DNA from: Chitinophaga sp. CF418
GTDB lineage: Bacteria > Bacteroidota > Bacteroidia > Chitinophagales > Chitinophagaceae
Length of the DNA stretch: 64,000 nucleotides
Assembly: GCF_900142925.1 (NCBI RefSeq)
Contig: NZ_FRCN01000014.1
Location: 62,001-126,000 of the forward strand
Reading direction: 5' to 3'
The translations under genes and the position numbers were made by a program. The notes under the pieces are model-generated. The model did no database searches, had not been told where the DNA came from, and saw only the letters and a list, made by a program, of their open reading frames with translations. Positions 36,443-45,196 of the stretch are shown one piece after another. Position 1 is the stretch's first letter, and every line of letters starts with the position of its first letter.

Positions 36443-37882
36443 TTAGCACAACTGATACTCGGGTGTGCTCATTACTGCTATTGCAACTGTTTTGATATAA
36501 TTTTCACGGGAAGAAACATCTGCATAATTTTCCAGCAGCTGCTTGTTCACATTTTTATTGGCCAGTAAAAGAGAACCGGTGATAGTATCTGCGAGTTTTT
36601 CCCTCGGTACTTTCTCATAATCTTTTAAGAAAAGATCCCAGTTGATCACTCCCCTGATCTTCCTGGCGTATTGCCTTTTCACAGATTCATTCAACTCCAT
36701 GGTTGCCTTATAGTTGCCCATGCCCATTTCAGGAGTGATCTCTTTTGGTGTGATGTTGAACTCCTTTTCATACAATATCATCTTCGGTAACTGCATGCGG
36801 TACATCAGGCTGGAGCTATCTATCCAGTTGCGTCCACCGGGCCAGCCGGCAACATTTGGCGGATAAAAAAGCACTTGTCCCAATACCTGCTGGAACGACA
36901 ACATCACTTCTTCTCTTTCAAAATTAACAGGCACGGTCCTACGTAAACCTACTAACAGTTCCACCGGTGATTTTATACGTTTACCAATGACCTGTTGATC
37001 ATAGAACCAGTCTGCATTGAAGATATGTTGCATCAGTGCACCGATATCATAATCAGATGAATAAAACTTTTCTGCCAGGGAGTTTATTCTTGCTTCATCA
37101 GGCGTTTCGTCTACGAAATAACGGTATACTTTAGCAGTGATGTACTTTGCTGTTTCCTTATGTTCCAGTAATATTTTCAGGATATCATCACCAGTGAAAT
37201 TTCCGCTTTTACCGAGTACTGTTTTCTCTCCGTTATCATGCCGTTTTTCCCTGAATACAAAGTTGCCTTCATTATCATATGCCCAACCGGTAAAAGCTCT
37301 GGCAGCTTCTTTTATATCTGTTTCGGTGTAATGTCCGCGTCCCATGGTGAACAGTTCCATCACTTCACGGGCGAAGTTCTCATTTGGATGCGCTTTATAA
37401 TTCTGCTGGTTATTCAGGAACTGTAACATGGCAGGTGTCCTGGAAACTGCCGTCAGCAGGGTGCCAAAATTACCCAATGCGTTCTCGCGTATCACCTGCA
37501 ACAGCTGCTGACTAAATAAAACATTCTGTGTACGGCATGCGAAATGTCCGTGCCAGAACAGCGCCATCTTCTCACGCAATGGGTGTTGCGTTTGCACCAT
37601 TTCGTATAACCAAGAGAGGTTAAGGTCTTTAATCCCCTGTCTGTTCATTTTAGCCAGTTCTTTCTTTTCCTCCGCCGACATTTCTTTTGTCCGCTCAGGG
37701 AGGTCCGTTTCGTCCATCACTTTCAAGGGGGTCTGGATATCTTTATCAGGACCGGTCAGGATCTTGCTGATCACCTGCCGCCGTTTTTTGTGGGTCCAGT
37801 CTTCGATAACGGGAAGTGAAGCGCCGAAACCGGCCCTCCACGCAAGATGTTGCATTTGTAGATTCTCGGGAACAGCTGCCAT
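36443..37882 (-). CDS. DUF1800 family protein
   Basis: A 479-residue protein with the DUF1800 hallmarks QMQHLAWRAGFGAS at the N-terminus, WHGHFACRTQNVLF, NENFAREVMELFTMGRGHYTE, and a C-terminal NVAGWPGG. No clear signal peptide is seen from this start. It is first of a two-gene unit with DUF1501; the pair is widespread and functionally uncharacterised. The last residues (STPEYQLC) agree with family C-termini. Confidence 0.92.
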   Translation of the reverse strand: MAAVPENLQMQHLAWRAGFGASLPVIEDWTHKKRRQVISKILTGPDKDIQTPLKVMDETDLPERTKEMSAEEKKELAKMNRQGIKDLNLSWLYEMVQTQHPLREKMALFWHGHFACRTQNVLFSQQLLQVIRENALGNFGTLLTAVSRTPAMLQFLNNQQNYKAHPNENFAREVMELFTMGRGHYTETDIKEAARAFTGWAYDNEGNFVFREKRHDNGEKTVLGKSGNFTGDDILKILLEHKETAKYITAKVYRYFVDETPDEARINSLAEKFYSSDYDIGALMQHIFNADWFYDQQVIGKRIKSPVELLVGLRRTVPVNFEREEVMLSFQQVLGQVLFYPPNVAGWPGGRNWIDSSSLMYRMQLPKMILYEKEFNITPKEITPEMGMGNYKATMELNESVKRQYARKIRGVINWDLFLKDYEKVPREKLADTITGSLLLANKNVNKQLLENYADVSSRENYIKTVAIAVMSTPEYQLC

Positions 37883-38252
37883 ATAGGATGAGATTTCGGG
37901 TTTGACATCGGTGAATGGAGAAAGTTTAATGACGGATGCAAGATTTAATGTGACGAAATTGTTAAGAGGGGGATAAGTAGTATATGATTATACACACAAC
38001 CACAAATGCCCGAATATGAACATACAATTACAAACGCGGGATGACAACGCGGTCACCAATATGGTTTCCCGGAATCATATTCCCGGTATTATGGTGCCCC
38101 GGGGGTACCACCCGGCGCTACAACATAACGCTGACGGGGCTCAATGCAGCGGATATATACCCGTTCCCAGGTTTGTCCCGGGGGTATAAACACGACGTGG
38201 CCACGATTTACACCATTACACGACCGGGATATGGTTCTAACGCATCGGATAC
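37883..38252. other. unexplained 370-bp region, locally GC-rich
   Basis: Lies between moeA and DUF1800, both on the minus strand. 38020-38240 is richer in G and C than its surroundings, with repeated CCCGG words and a near-palindrome around 38097-38113. A 78-codon plus-strand frame (38041-38277) overlaps the end of moeA and has no family features; it is probably not a gene. A decayed gene or a structured leader is possible. Confidence 0.35.
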
Positions 38253-39458
38253 TCACCTGAATTTCCAAACCGGATAGCTGCTACCTTTTTCGAATACACT
38301 TTTTTCCGGAGGTAATTCCAGGAAACCATCCGCCTGCAGCAATGCAGCCAGATCGCCGGAGCCGTGGTAGGGAGGCGGCAGAGCGACCAATTGTCCGTCA
38401 GCAGTAGGATGCAGGCGAACAGGCATGAAATAGGTCAGCGGTGCAGCGAAATTTATGTCGGTACCCAATACTGCATAAGGAACAGGCGGAGCTGTATATT
38501 GCAGACAGGCACGTAGCCAGGGCAGTACATAGCGGTAGCAACACATGAAGCCTGACACCGGATTACCGGGCAGGGCAAATACTACAGGGCCCTTCTCAAA
38601 CTGACCAAACAGGAAGGGTTTACCTGGCCGCTGCTGTATTTTATGGAAGATCTGCTGCATTCCCATTTGTTCCAGGACATGCGGCAGGTGATCAAATTTT
38701 CCAGCGGATACTGCGCCCGTACAGATCCAGGCATCTGCATCCTTCAGAGACTCAAATAAATGCCTGATAGCAGTTTCATTGTCATACACGTGATAACATT
38801 CAGCATTAATACCAAGTTCCGTTAAAGCTGCTGCGAGGCTGTAGGAATTGGAGATCCTGACCTGGTGCATTTCCGGTGTTTCTGTAACCGGCACCAATTC
38901 ATCGCCGGTAGCGATAATGGCAACCCTGGGCAAACGGCTTACATTGACCAGTGCCTTACCCACAGAAGCCAGTACACCAACTTCAGCAGCAGTTAACAGG
39001 GTGCCTGTGGGGATCACTAACTGGCCGGCAGCAGCGTCCGAGCCCTGCCGGTGGATATGTTGCCCCTTTGCAACATCAGTATTGATGGTAAAACGTTTGA
39101 AGCCCTCATGCTCTGTGGCAGTCAGGTGTTCATACTGTATCACGGTATCTGTCAGTTCAGGCATTATAGCGCCTGTCATTACTTCTATACAATTAGCTGT
39201 ATTGGATAATTGCTTACGGGGCATACCTGCAGCCTGCATATCTTCCACACCAAAGACAGTCTGTCCCTTTGCAAAGCTCTCATAGTCTATAGCAATGCCA
39301 TCCATCATTACCCGGTCATATGGAGGAAAATCCCTATCAGACAATACCGGCTCCCGCAGAATACGGCCGGTAACAGCGGTAAAGGGCAGTTGCTCTGTTC
39401 CAAAATCCCGAACGGTATCCATTACAGCGGCATACGCGGTGCTTACATCTATCAGCAT
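38253..39458 (-). CDS. moeA: molybdopterin molybdotransferase
   Basis: Inserts molybdate into adenylylated molybdopterin in the cytoplasm. It has 401 residues. Seen are DRDFPPYDRVMMDGIA (domain I/II), IIATGDELVPV, the MPT-binding TGAVSAGKFDHLPHVL (usually GGVSxGxxD, here with A for the first G), QQRPGKPFLFGQ and FALPGNPVSGF. It is divergent from moaC across 43 bp, so the two probably share a control region. Confidence 0.95.
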   Translation of the reverse strand: MLIDVSTAYAAVMDTVRDFGTEQLPFTAVTGRILREPVLSDRDFPPYDRVMMDGIAIDYESFAKGQTVFGVEDMQAAGMPRKQLSNTANCIEVMTGAIMPELTDTVIQYEHLTATEHEGFKRFTINTDVAKGQHIHRQGSDAAAGQLVIPTGTLLTAAEVGVLASVGKALVNVSRLPRVAIIATGDELVPVTETPEMHQVRISNSYSLAAALTELGINAECYHVYDNETAIRHLFESLKDADAWICTGAVSAGKFDHLPHVLEQMGMQQIFHKIQQRPGKPFLFGQFEKGPVVFALPGNPVSGFMCCYRYVLPWLRACLQYTAPPVPYAVLGTDINFAAPLTYFMPVRLHPTADGQLVALPPPYHGSGDLAALLQADGFLELPPEKSVFEKGSSYPVWKFR

Positions 39459-39501
39459 TCTTTTGGTTGTTTGGTGGCTTTAGTTGTAAATTTATTCCAT
39501 T

Positions 39502-39984
39502 ATGAGCAATGATTCAACTAAACAGGGATTTTCACACCTTAATCCAGCTGATCAACCGGTAATGGTGGACGTAAGCGGGAAGACAGAAACGACGCGCGTG
39601 GCAGTAGCAGAAAGCAGGGTATTTCTACCGGAGATAGTAAGGCAGCAATTCAGCGGTAAAGATCTTCATACCGCGAAGGGTGCGGTATTCCAGACCGCTA
39701 TACTGGCTGGCATCATGGCTGCGAAAAAAACGCCGGATCTGATACCTCTTTGTCATACCTTACTCCTGGATGGTTGCCAGGTGGAAATAGAACTGGAAGG
39801 TGAAGAGGCTGTAGTGCGTTGCACAATTAAAACCACCGGCAAAACAGGAGTAGAAATGGAAGCACTCACAGGAGCCAGTGTCGCTGCGCTGACCATCTAT
39901 GATATGTGTAAGGCATTTACACATGAGATGGTGATCAGGCAGACACGTCTGCTGAGTAAAACAGGTGGCAAAAGGGATTTTTAA
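39502..39984 (+). CDS. moaC: cyclic pyranopterin monophosphate synthase
   Basis: Works after MoaA to close the cyclic pyranopterin ring. It has 160 residues, standard size, with SGKTETTRVA, IPLCHTLLLDG (active-site His) and KTGVEMEALTGASVAALTIYDM. The mobA gene begins 10 nt after its stop. MoaA, its obligate partner, is not in the window. Confidence 0.96.
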   Translation: MSNDSTKQGFSHLNPADQPVMVDVSGKTETTRVAVAESRVFLPEIVRQQFSGKDLHTAKGAVFQTAILAGIMAAKKTPDLIPLCHTLLLDGCQVEIELEGEEAVVRCTIKTTGKTGVEMEALTGASVAALTIYDMCKAFTHEMVIRQTRLLSKTGGKRDF

Positions 39985-39994
39985 AAACAGTACG

Positions 39995-40579
39995 ATGACA
40001 GCGCCATTAAAAGGACTCATACTCTGCGGCGGCCGCAGTACACGCATGCAACAGGATAAAAGCCTGATTGCCTATCACGGCATGCCGCAGTGGCAATATC
40101 TTTATCAGTTAGTACATAAGATTACACCCGATGTATATCTTTCCTGCAGGGAAGAACAAAGACCTGCACTGAGTGATGATGTACCCATGATCTTTGATAG
40201 CATCGAGGGTAATGGACCTTCTGTAGGATTGCTCAGTGCGCATGCCGCATTTCCGGATGCAGCATGGCTGGTGCTGGCAGTAGATCTTCCACTCATCAGT
40301 GAACAGAGCCTTCATTATCTCGTATCGCAAAGACAGGTATTGAAAGATGCTACATCACTGATCAGCCCTGTCAATCATTTACCAGAACCATTGATTGCAA
40401 TATGGGAACCTTCCGGCTTAAAAAAGCTGCAGCATAATTTTGATGAAGGAAAGAATTGTCCGCGTAAGACATTGCTGCAGTCGGATATTTTGCAGATAGA
40501 AAACCCGTTTTCAGCAGAACAGTTTAATGCAAATACGCCGGAAGAAATGAAAGAAGCGGAAGAGCAGATCAAACATTAA
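39995..40579 (+). CDS. mobA: molybdenum cofactor guanylyltransferase-type protein
   Basis: A 194-residue nucleotidyltransferase. LILCGGRSTRMQQDKSL is the GTP-binding loop (LxGGxSxRMGxDK; the G after RM is Q here). AVDLPLIS and FNANTPEEM complete the MobA pattern. It would attach GMP to Mo-cofactor for DMSO-reductase-type enzymes. The ATG at 39995 is chosen because residues upstream of it overlap the moaC stop and are not family-like. Confidence 0.9.
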   Translation: MTAPLKGLILCGGRSTRMQQDKSLIAYHGMPQWQYLYQLVHKITPDVYLSCREEQRPALSDDVPMIFDSIEGNGPSVGLLSAHAAFPDAAWLVLAVDLPLISEQSLHYLVSQRQVLKDATSLISPVNHLPEPLIAIWEPSGLKKLQHNFDEGKNCPRKTLLQSDILQIENPFSAEQFNANTPEEMKEAEEQIKH

Positions 40580-40583
40580 CCAG

Positions 40584-40640
40584 GATCACGAATCAGGAAT
40601 TAAAACAGAAAAGTCGTTGTATCATTCATGATTCGTGATC
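40584..40640. terminator. bidirectional terminator between mobA and moaE
   Basis: A 12-bp perfect stem (40584-40595 with 40629-40640) lies in the gap of two convergent genes. The arm carries the GAATCA word also found in the hairpin after nadE. Confidence 0.7.
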
Positions 40641-40648
40641 AGATATTT

Positions 40649-41065
40649 TTACGGGTGTGCCGCAACCCATACTTCGCCATCTTCAAAGTATTCCTTTTTC
40701 CAGATAGGTACTGTTTCCTTTAATGTATCAATTGCATATTCACATGCATCAAACGCAGCTGCGCGATGTGGTGCTGCAACAGCAATAACAACCACTACTT
40801 CTCCCGGTTGTTTTTCACCAACAATGTGTAAGATCGCAATCCTTTTTACACCCATTTTTTCAATGGTATAATCTGCTATCTTTTCCATTTCGAGTAATGC
40901 CATCGGCTCATAACATTCGAAAAAAAGTCTGGTCACTTTTTTTTCTTTGGTGATGTTCCTTACATTTCCGGAGAACACTACAACACCTCCACAGTCAGGC
41001 CCTTCCACGAAGTCGAGCGCTTGCTGAACAGTTACATTGCTGTCTATTTTTATTAGTTTGTTCAT
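40649..41065 (-). CDS. moaE: molybdopterin synthase catalytic subunit
   Basis: Transfers sulfur from MoaD thiocarboxylate to precursor Z. It has 138 residues. GGVVVFSGNVRN, FECYEPMALLEMEKIA, the substrate-binding PHRAAAF, and PIWKKEYFEDG (the conserved lysines) are visible. Its partner moaD lies 744 bp upstream on the same strand rather than next to it, because two plus-strand small genes intervene. Confidence 0.95.
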   Translation of the reverse strand: MNKLIKIDSNVTVQQALDFVEGPDCGGVVVFSGNVRNITKEKKVTRLFFECYEPMALLEMEKIADYTIEKMGVKRIAILHIVGEKQPGEVVVVIAVAAPHRAAAFDACEYAIDTLKETVPIWKKEYFEDGEVWVAAHP

Positions 41066-41163
41066 CGTAATATCAATAAGCGAATTTAATTACTTTGAAG
41101 GAAAATATTTTTTATAGATCAATGGAAATGATATAATATTGGTGCATTAAAACTTTGTTTGTC

Positions 41164-41358
41164 ATGTATCCCATAGTAGAGAGAATTATATTGATTGCGT
41201 GCATAGCAAGCATACTATCTCCAATCATTCCGCTTTTCAAGTTTATTGTCAGATCTCACAAAGAAATGAAACTGTGGGAAGCCTGGGTCGATCTGGTGAT
41301 CAAAGACTTCCTGGCTAATCCGAAACATTATAAGAGCTGGAAGGGCAAAAAGCTGTAA
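41164..41358 (+). CDS. hypothetical small membrane protein, 64 aa
   Basis: Not recognised. One hydrophobic segment (about residues 6-26, RIILIACIASILSPIIPLF) is followed by a basic/aromatic tail (WEAWVDLVIKDFLANPKHYKSWKGKKL). The ATG at 41164 is used; a TTG three codons upstream is possible. It lies in a plus-strand pair inserted between moaE and moaD. It could be a small envelope protein, and nothing shows a toxin or immunity role. Confidence 0.4.
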   Translation: MYPIVERIILIACIASILSPIIPLFKFIVRSHKEMKLWEAWVDLVIKDFLANPKHYKSWKGKKL

Positions 41359-41423
41359 ATGCTTCCCCGAAGGACAATCGTGCGCTTTTTTCTCTATCCT
41401 ATTAACATTAAAGTTATCATCCA

Positions 41424-41807
41424 TTGAATCAGTTAACAGATCAAGATACCAGATCAAAACATGGTACTCAGACCTATGCTAATATCGTTGGTGCAGGAAG
41501 CGGCACATTGATGCTGGTAATTGCCAGGGAAATTCCGGACACTTACTGGTTAAAACCTTACTTGATAATGACAGCTCCATCCATTTCTGTGTATCTATCC
41601 AATGTTGCAAACGAAATAAGAACATATTTTGTAGAACGATACGGGAATATTAAAAATATGAGAGAAGAGAGAAAAATTATAAGAAAAATTGACGCCTTAA
41701 AAAAATATCCACTTGCAACCAATAAGGATATTAATCTATTGAACAAACAGCTCATGGACGCCCGGATACAACGAATAAAAAAAATGATCACTTCATTAAA
41801 CAAATGA
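41424..41807 (+). CDS. hypothetical protein, 127 aa
   Basis: Not recognised. From a TTG start (no upstream ATG before a stop in frame) it has a glycine-rich weakly hydrophobic stretch (NIVGAGSGTLMLVIA) and a second one (LIMTAPSISVYL), then a long basic helix (NMREERKIIRKIDALKK) and a lysine-rich C-terminus. Base composition in its second half is more AT-rich than the molybdenum genes on either side, suggesting separate origin. It ends 2 nt before the convergent moaD stop. Confidence 0.5.
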   Translation: MNQLTDQDTRSKHGTQTYANIVGAGSGTLMLVIAREIPDTYWLKPYLIMTAPSISVYLSNVANEIRTYFVERYGNIKNMREERKIIRKIDALKKYPLATNKDINLLNKQLMDARIQRIKKMITSLNK

Positions 41808-41809
41808 TC

Positions 41810-42040
41810 TCACCCACCACTCACCGGTGGGATCACCGCAATTTCATCTCCTGGTTGTAATACATCCTCATCATTAGCATACACTTTATTTACCGCTATC
41901 ATCAGGGAACGTAACTGTTCCAGTGACGGATATTTTGTATACAACCAGGTCCTGAGTGCTGCTACTGATGTAATCCCCTCTGCCGTAATAACAGGCGCTC
42001 CTGCTATATCTTTCGCGATGCCGAATAGTAAAATGCGCAT
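41810..42040 (-). CDS. moaD: molybdopterin synthase sulfur carrier subunit
   Basis: A ubiquitin-like 76-residue protein ending in the required Gly-Gly (PPVSGG), which is adenylylated by MoeB and converted to a thiocarboxylate. It lies divergent from the small conserved gene at 42117. The adenylyltransferase gene in this window lies at 47086-48171. Confidence 0.94.
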   Translation of the reverse strand: MRILLFGIAKDIAGAPVITAEGITSVAALRTWLYTKYPSLEQLRSLMIAVNKVYANDEDVLQPGDEIAVIPPVSGG

Positions 42041-42116
42041 ATCCCGTGTATGAAATTTGGATAAAGCTACGATAATGTAGTAATTTTAAACAGGAGACAT
42101 ATCAAATAAACATAAG

Positions 42117-42485
42117 ATGAAAATCAGGATCAGGGGTAACAGCATCCGCTACAGGCTGGATAAAAAAGACATAGAAGTACTGAAGGCTGATGGAAAAGTG
42201 GAAGAAAGCACTACCATCGGCGCAGGTAACCTTCATTTCTGTATTAAGGCTAAAGCCGGCAGCAATGCACCTTTTATTAAATTAGAATCATCCGCAATAC
42301 ATCTTTCGTTCCCGAAAGAACAGGTGCAGGAATGGACCGATACCGAACAGGTGGGCTTCTCCGCCGAAATTCCTAATGCAGACGGTTCTGTGTTAAATAT
42401 TCTCGTTGAGAAAGATTTCAAATGTCTGACAGAACGTGATGAGGATGACAGCAATGCTTTCGACAATCCTTCAAGCAGCTGTTAA
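42117..42485 (+). CDS. conserved small protein linked to molybdenum-cofactor genes
   Basis: A 122-residue soluble protein starting MKIRIRGNSIRYRLDKKDI. It is mostly beta with an acidic C-terminus (DEDDSNAFDNP) ending in SSSC. I associate this N-terminal pattern with a small Bacteroidota family of unknown function (DUF7009-type) that sits near Mo-cofactor genes; the family name is tentative. One earlier cysteine is followed by LTERDEDD. Divergent from moaD by 76 bp. It may be an accessory for cofactor synthesis. Confidence 0.7.
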   Translation: MKIRIRGNSIRYRLDKKDIEVLKADGKVEESTTIGAGNLHFCIKAKAGSNAPFIKLESSAIHLSFPKEQVQEWTDTEQVGFSAEIPNADGSVLNILVEKDFKCLTERDEDDSNAFDNPSSSC

Positions 42486-42716
42486 TCATACACTTATCCG
42501 GCAATTAATTTCAAACAGGGAGAGCGGAATATCTCATTTCTACACTTGAAAAGTTCAGGGTAGACACTATCTTTTGCGATAGATGATAAAATATGACATA
42601 TTCCTGACATACAATGCATTATTGGCGGGTTTTTCCGCTTTAGGTAAATCTTTTTCCCGATTCGATTAAGTAAGCGGACATTACTGATCGTTCTTTGTGG
42701 AAAAATCAGTCAGTCA

Positions 42717-45194
42717 ATGTTCGGCTATTTACAGAAGCTACAAATCAGCATTTTCCTATACCTGTTCCTGTGCATATCTGCCAACGCACAAACTAAAGTG
42801 AACATAGAGGGCACAGTCAGAGATATTAACAACGTTCCATTACCCAAAGTGAGTGTCCTGCTCAACAAAAGCCAGACGGCTTTCACTGACGAAAACGGAC
42901 ATTATATCTTTTCAAACCTGCCGGAAGGCGTAGAATATACCATCCGCTTTACACATACCGGTTTTGAACCTTTACAACAGAAAGTAAAAGGGAACAGACT
43001 GGATGTTACTTTAGTGCCAGCTTCTTCACAACTGCAAACCGTAGAAATCACCGGAAGAACTGAAAAAGGATATAAGAACACCGCTTCTTTTATTGGTACC
43101 AAAACAGCAACTCCGCTGAAAGACGTACCCCAGTCTATCTCTTACGTTACCAAAGAACTGATGCAGGATCAGGCATCCGTAAGAATGGGAGACGTAGTGA
43201 AGAACTTCAGTGGTGTGAACCAGTTTACTTTTTATGATGATATCACTATCCGTGGTTTCCGTATCAATGGTGGCAGTACCACACAGCTGCTGAATGGCCT
43301 GCGTACCTTCACCGGTTTCTGGAAACAGCCAATGGTCAACTATCTGGAAAGAGTAGAAGTGATCAAAGGCCCTGCCTCTGCATTGTTTGGTAATGCATCT
43401 CCGGGCGGTACCATCAACCGTGTAACCAAAAAGCCATTGGAAGAAGCCCGTAAATCACTCAGCTTCACCATGGGTAGCTTCAATAACAACCGCGTTTTGG
43501 CAGACTTTACCGGTCCGCTGAACGATGAGAAGACCATCCTGTATCGCCTGAACATCGGGTATGAAAATACAGAGTCCTTCCGAGACCTGCAGTTCGACAA
43601 GAACCTGGTGATTGCACCGTCTGTGTCTTTCCTGCCAACAGAAAAAACACGTATCAACTTTGATGCGGTATATAACAAATCCAACAGCCGTCTTGACCGC
43701 GGACAATCAGTATTGTACAACGGCGATCTGTATTCAACACCGATCTCCCGCTCACTCAGCGCTACCAACGACTATCTGAATGAGGAAACATACACTGTAA
43801 CAGCGTCTCTGAATCATCAGTTCTCCAGCCGTCTGGCCTTTAACCTGGCTTACCTGCGCACTGGTTATACAGAAGACCTGCTGGAACACCGAAGCGCCAA
43901 TGCCTATGCTGTGGATTCTTCCGGTACTCCCATTCCTAACCTGGTAGCCCGTCAGTCATTCATACGCAAAAAGAACCCTTCCAGCGATAATGCTTCTGCT
44001 TACCTGACTTATAGTGTGGAAACCGGTAAGATCTCGCACAAACTGGTGGGCGGTTATGATTACGCTACTTCCAAACTACCTCCCGGCGCATCTCAGTTAA
44101 CGGCGAGCAATTACCAGCTGAAAGCCGGCGGCGCTGCAGCATACAATCCTGCAAAAGCAGCTAACTATGTATTCTACAACTACACCACTCCTGATGGAAA
44201 GGTGATCAGCATACCCAAACCGAATGTATCTTCTTTTGATATCACTAAAAATGATAACAAGCTGGAGGATCCTTCCAAATACACTTACGTTGTGCAGAAC
44301 AGCGCTGTATTGCCGTCTTTCAGCAGCATCAGCGGCATTTACCTGCAGGACCAGATCAGCATCGGAAATCTGAAATTGTTACTTGGCGGTCGTTACGAAT
44401 CATATACCGACAAGCCTAATTACAGGACAGATAGTGTGAAAAAAGTAACGCAACATACTTTTCTGCCAAGACTGGGTGTAGTATACAGCATCAACCGCAA
44501 TATCAATGTATACGGTATGTACACCAAAGGTTACAATCCTCAGGATGCTGCTGTTCAGACCAATCCGCTCTCCGGCGGACCATTCGATCCTATCACCAGC
44601 CAACTCTGGGAAGGTGGCCTGAAAACAGAATGGCTCAATGGCAATGTGACTGCAAATGCAGCGGTATACCATATCGTACAGACCAATACACTGTATAATG
44701 CAAATGAACCAGGTAATCCTGACAAGATGATACAGATCGGTGAAGAAACCTCCAAAGGTGTAGAACTGGATGTAACAGGACGTATCACTGACAACTGGGA
44801 CCTGACGCTGGCATATGCTTTCAACGACGCTACCATCAGCAAGTCAGGTAAATCTGACTCTGCACTGGTAGGCAGACAAAAACCAAACGCGCCCAAACAC
44901 CAGGGTAATATCTGGACCAAATACACTATCCCTTCCGGTCCGGTAAAAGGCTTAGGTGTAGGTGCAGGCGCTAACTTCGTAACAGAAAGGAACGTGTCAC
45001 TAAACACCAAACAGACCTTGCCCGGTTACGTACTTGTGAATGCGGCCGCTTACTACCAGGTGAATAAAGTACGGTTGCAGGTGAATTTCAATAACGTTAC
45101 AAATAAAACCTACTGGGTTGGCGGATATGACTATATTCGCCTCTTCCCCGGCGCGCCGAGGAGCTGGCAGGCAACAATCTCATATACATTCTGA
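42717..45194 (+). CDS. TonB-dependent siderophore receptor
   Basis: An 825-residue outer-membrane receptor. Signal peptide (ending in CISANAQ), carboxypeptidase-regulatory-like domain (about 26-110), plug with PLKDVPQSISYVTKELMQDQ and VEVIKGPASALFGNASPGGT, both typical of the ferric-siderophore class, then the barrel ending in WQATISYTF. The PepSY protein gene begins 3 nt after its stop, a standard iron-uptake pair. No Fur box was recognised in the 231 bp upstream. Confidence 0.94.
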   Translation: MFGYLQKLQISIFLYLFLCISANAQTKVNIEGTVRDINNVPLPKVSVLLNKSQTAFTDENGHYIFSNLPEGVEYTIRFTHTGFEPLQQKVKGNRLDVTLVPASSQLQTVEITGRTEKGYKNTASFIGTKTATPLKDVPQSISYVTKELMQDQASVRMGDVVKNFSGVNQFTFYDDITIRGFRINGGSTTQLLNGLRTFTGFWKQPMVNYLERVEVIKGPASALFGNASPGGTINRVTKKPLEEARKSLSFTMGSFNNNRVLADFTGPLNDEKTILYRLNIGYENTESFRDLQFDKNLVIAPSVSFLPTEKTRINFDAVYNKSNSRLDRGQSVLYNGDLYSTPISRSLSATNDYLNEETYTVTASLNHQFSSRLAFNLAYLRTGYTEDLLEHRSANAYAVDSSGTPIPNLVARQSFIRKKNPSSDNASAYLTYSVETGKISHKLVGGYDYATSKLPPGASQLTASNYQLKAGGAAAYNPAKAANYVFYNYTTPDGKVISIPKPNVSSFDITKNDNKLEDPSKYTYVVQNSAVLPSFSSISGIYLQDQISIGNLKLLLGGRYESYTDKPNYRTDSVKKVTQHTFLPRLGVVYSINRNINVYGMYTKGYNPQDAAVQTNPLSGGPFDPITSQLWEGGLKTEWLNGNVTANAAVYHIVQTNTLYNANEPGNPDKMIQIGEETSKGVELDVTGRITDNWDLTLAYAFNDATISKSGKSDSALVGRQKPNAPKHQGNIWTKYTIPSGPVKGLGVGAGANFVTERNVSLNTKQTLPGYVLVNAAAYYQVNKVRLQVNFNNVTNKTYWVGGYDYIRLFPGAPRSWQATISYTF

Positions 45195-45196
45195 TC

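Noticed and set aside
38041..38277. A 78-codon plus-strand frame between DUF1800 and moeA
   Set aside because: No family features, unusual composition, and it overlaps the 3' end of moeA on the other strand. Reported only as part of the unexplained spacer.
41164..41807. Toxin-antitoxin pair
   Set aside because: Neither protein shows a toxin fold or a DNA-binding motif; kept as unknown cassette.
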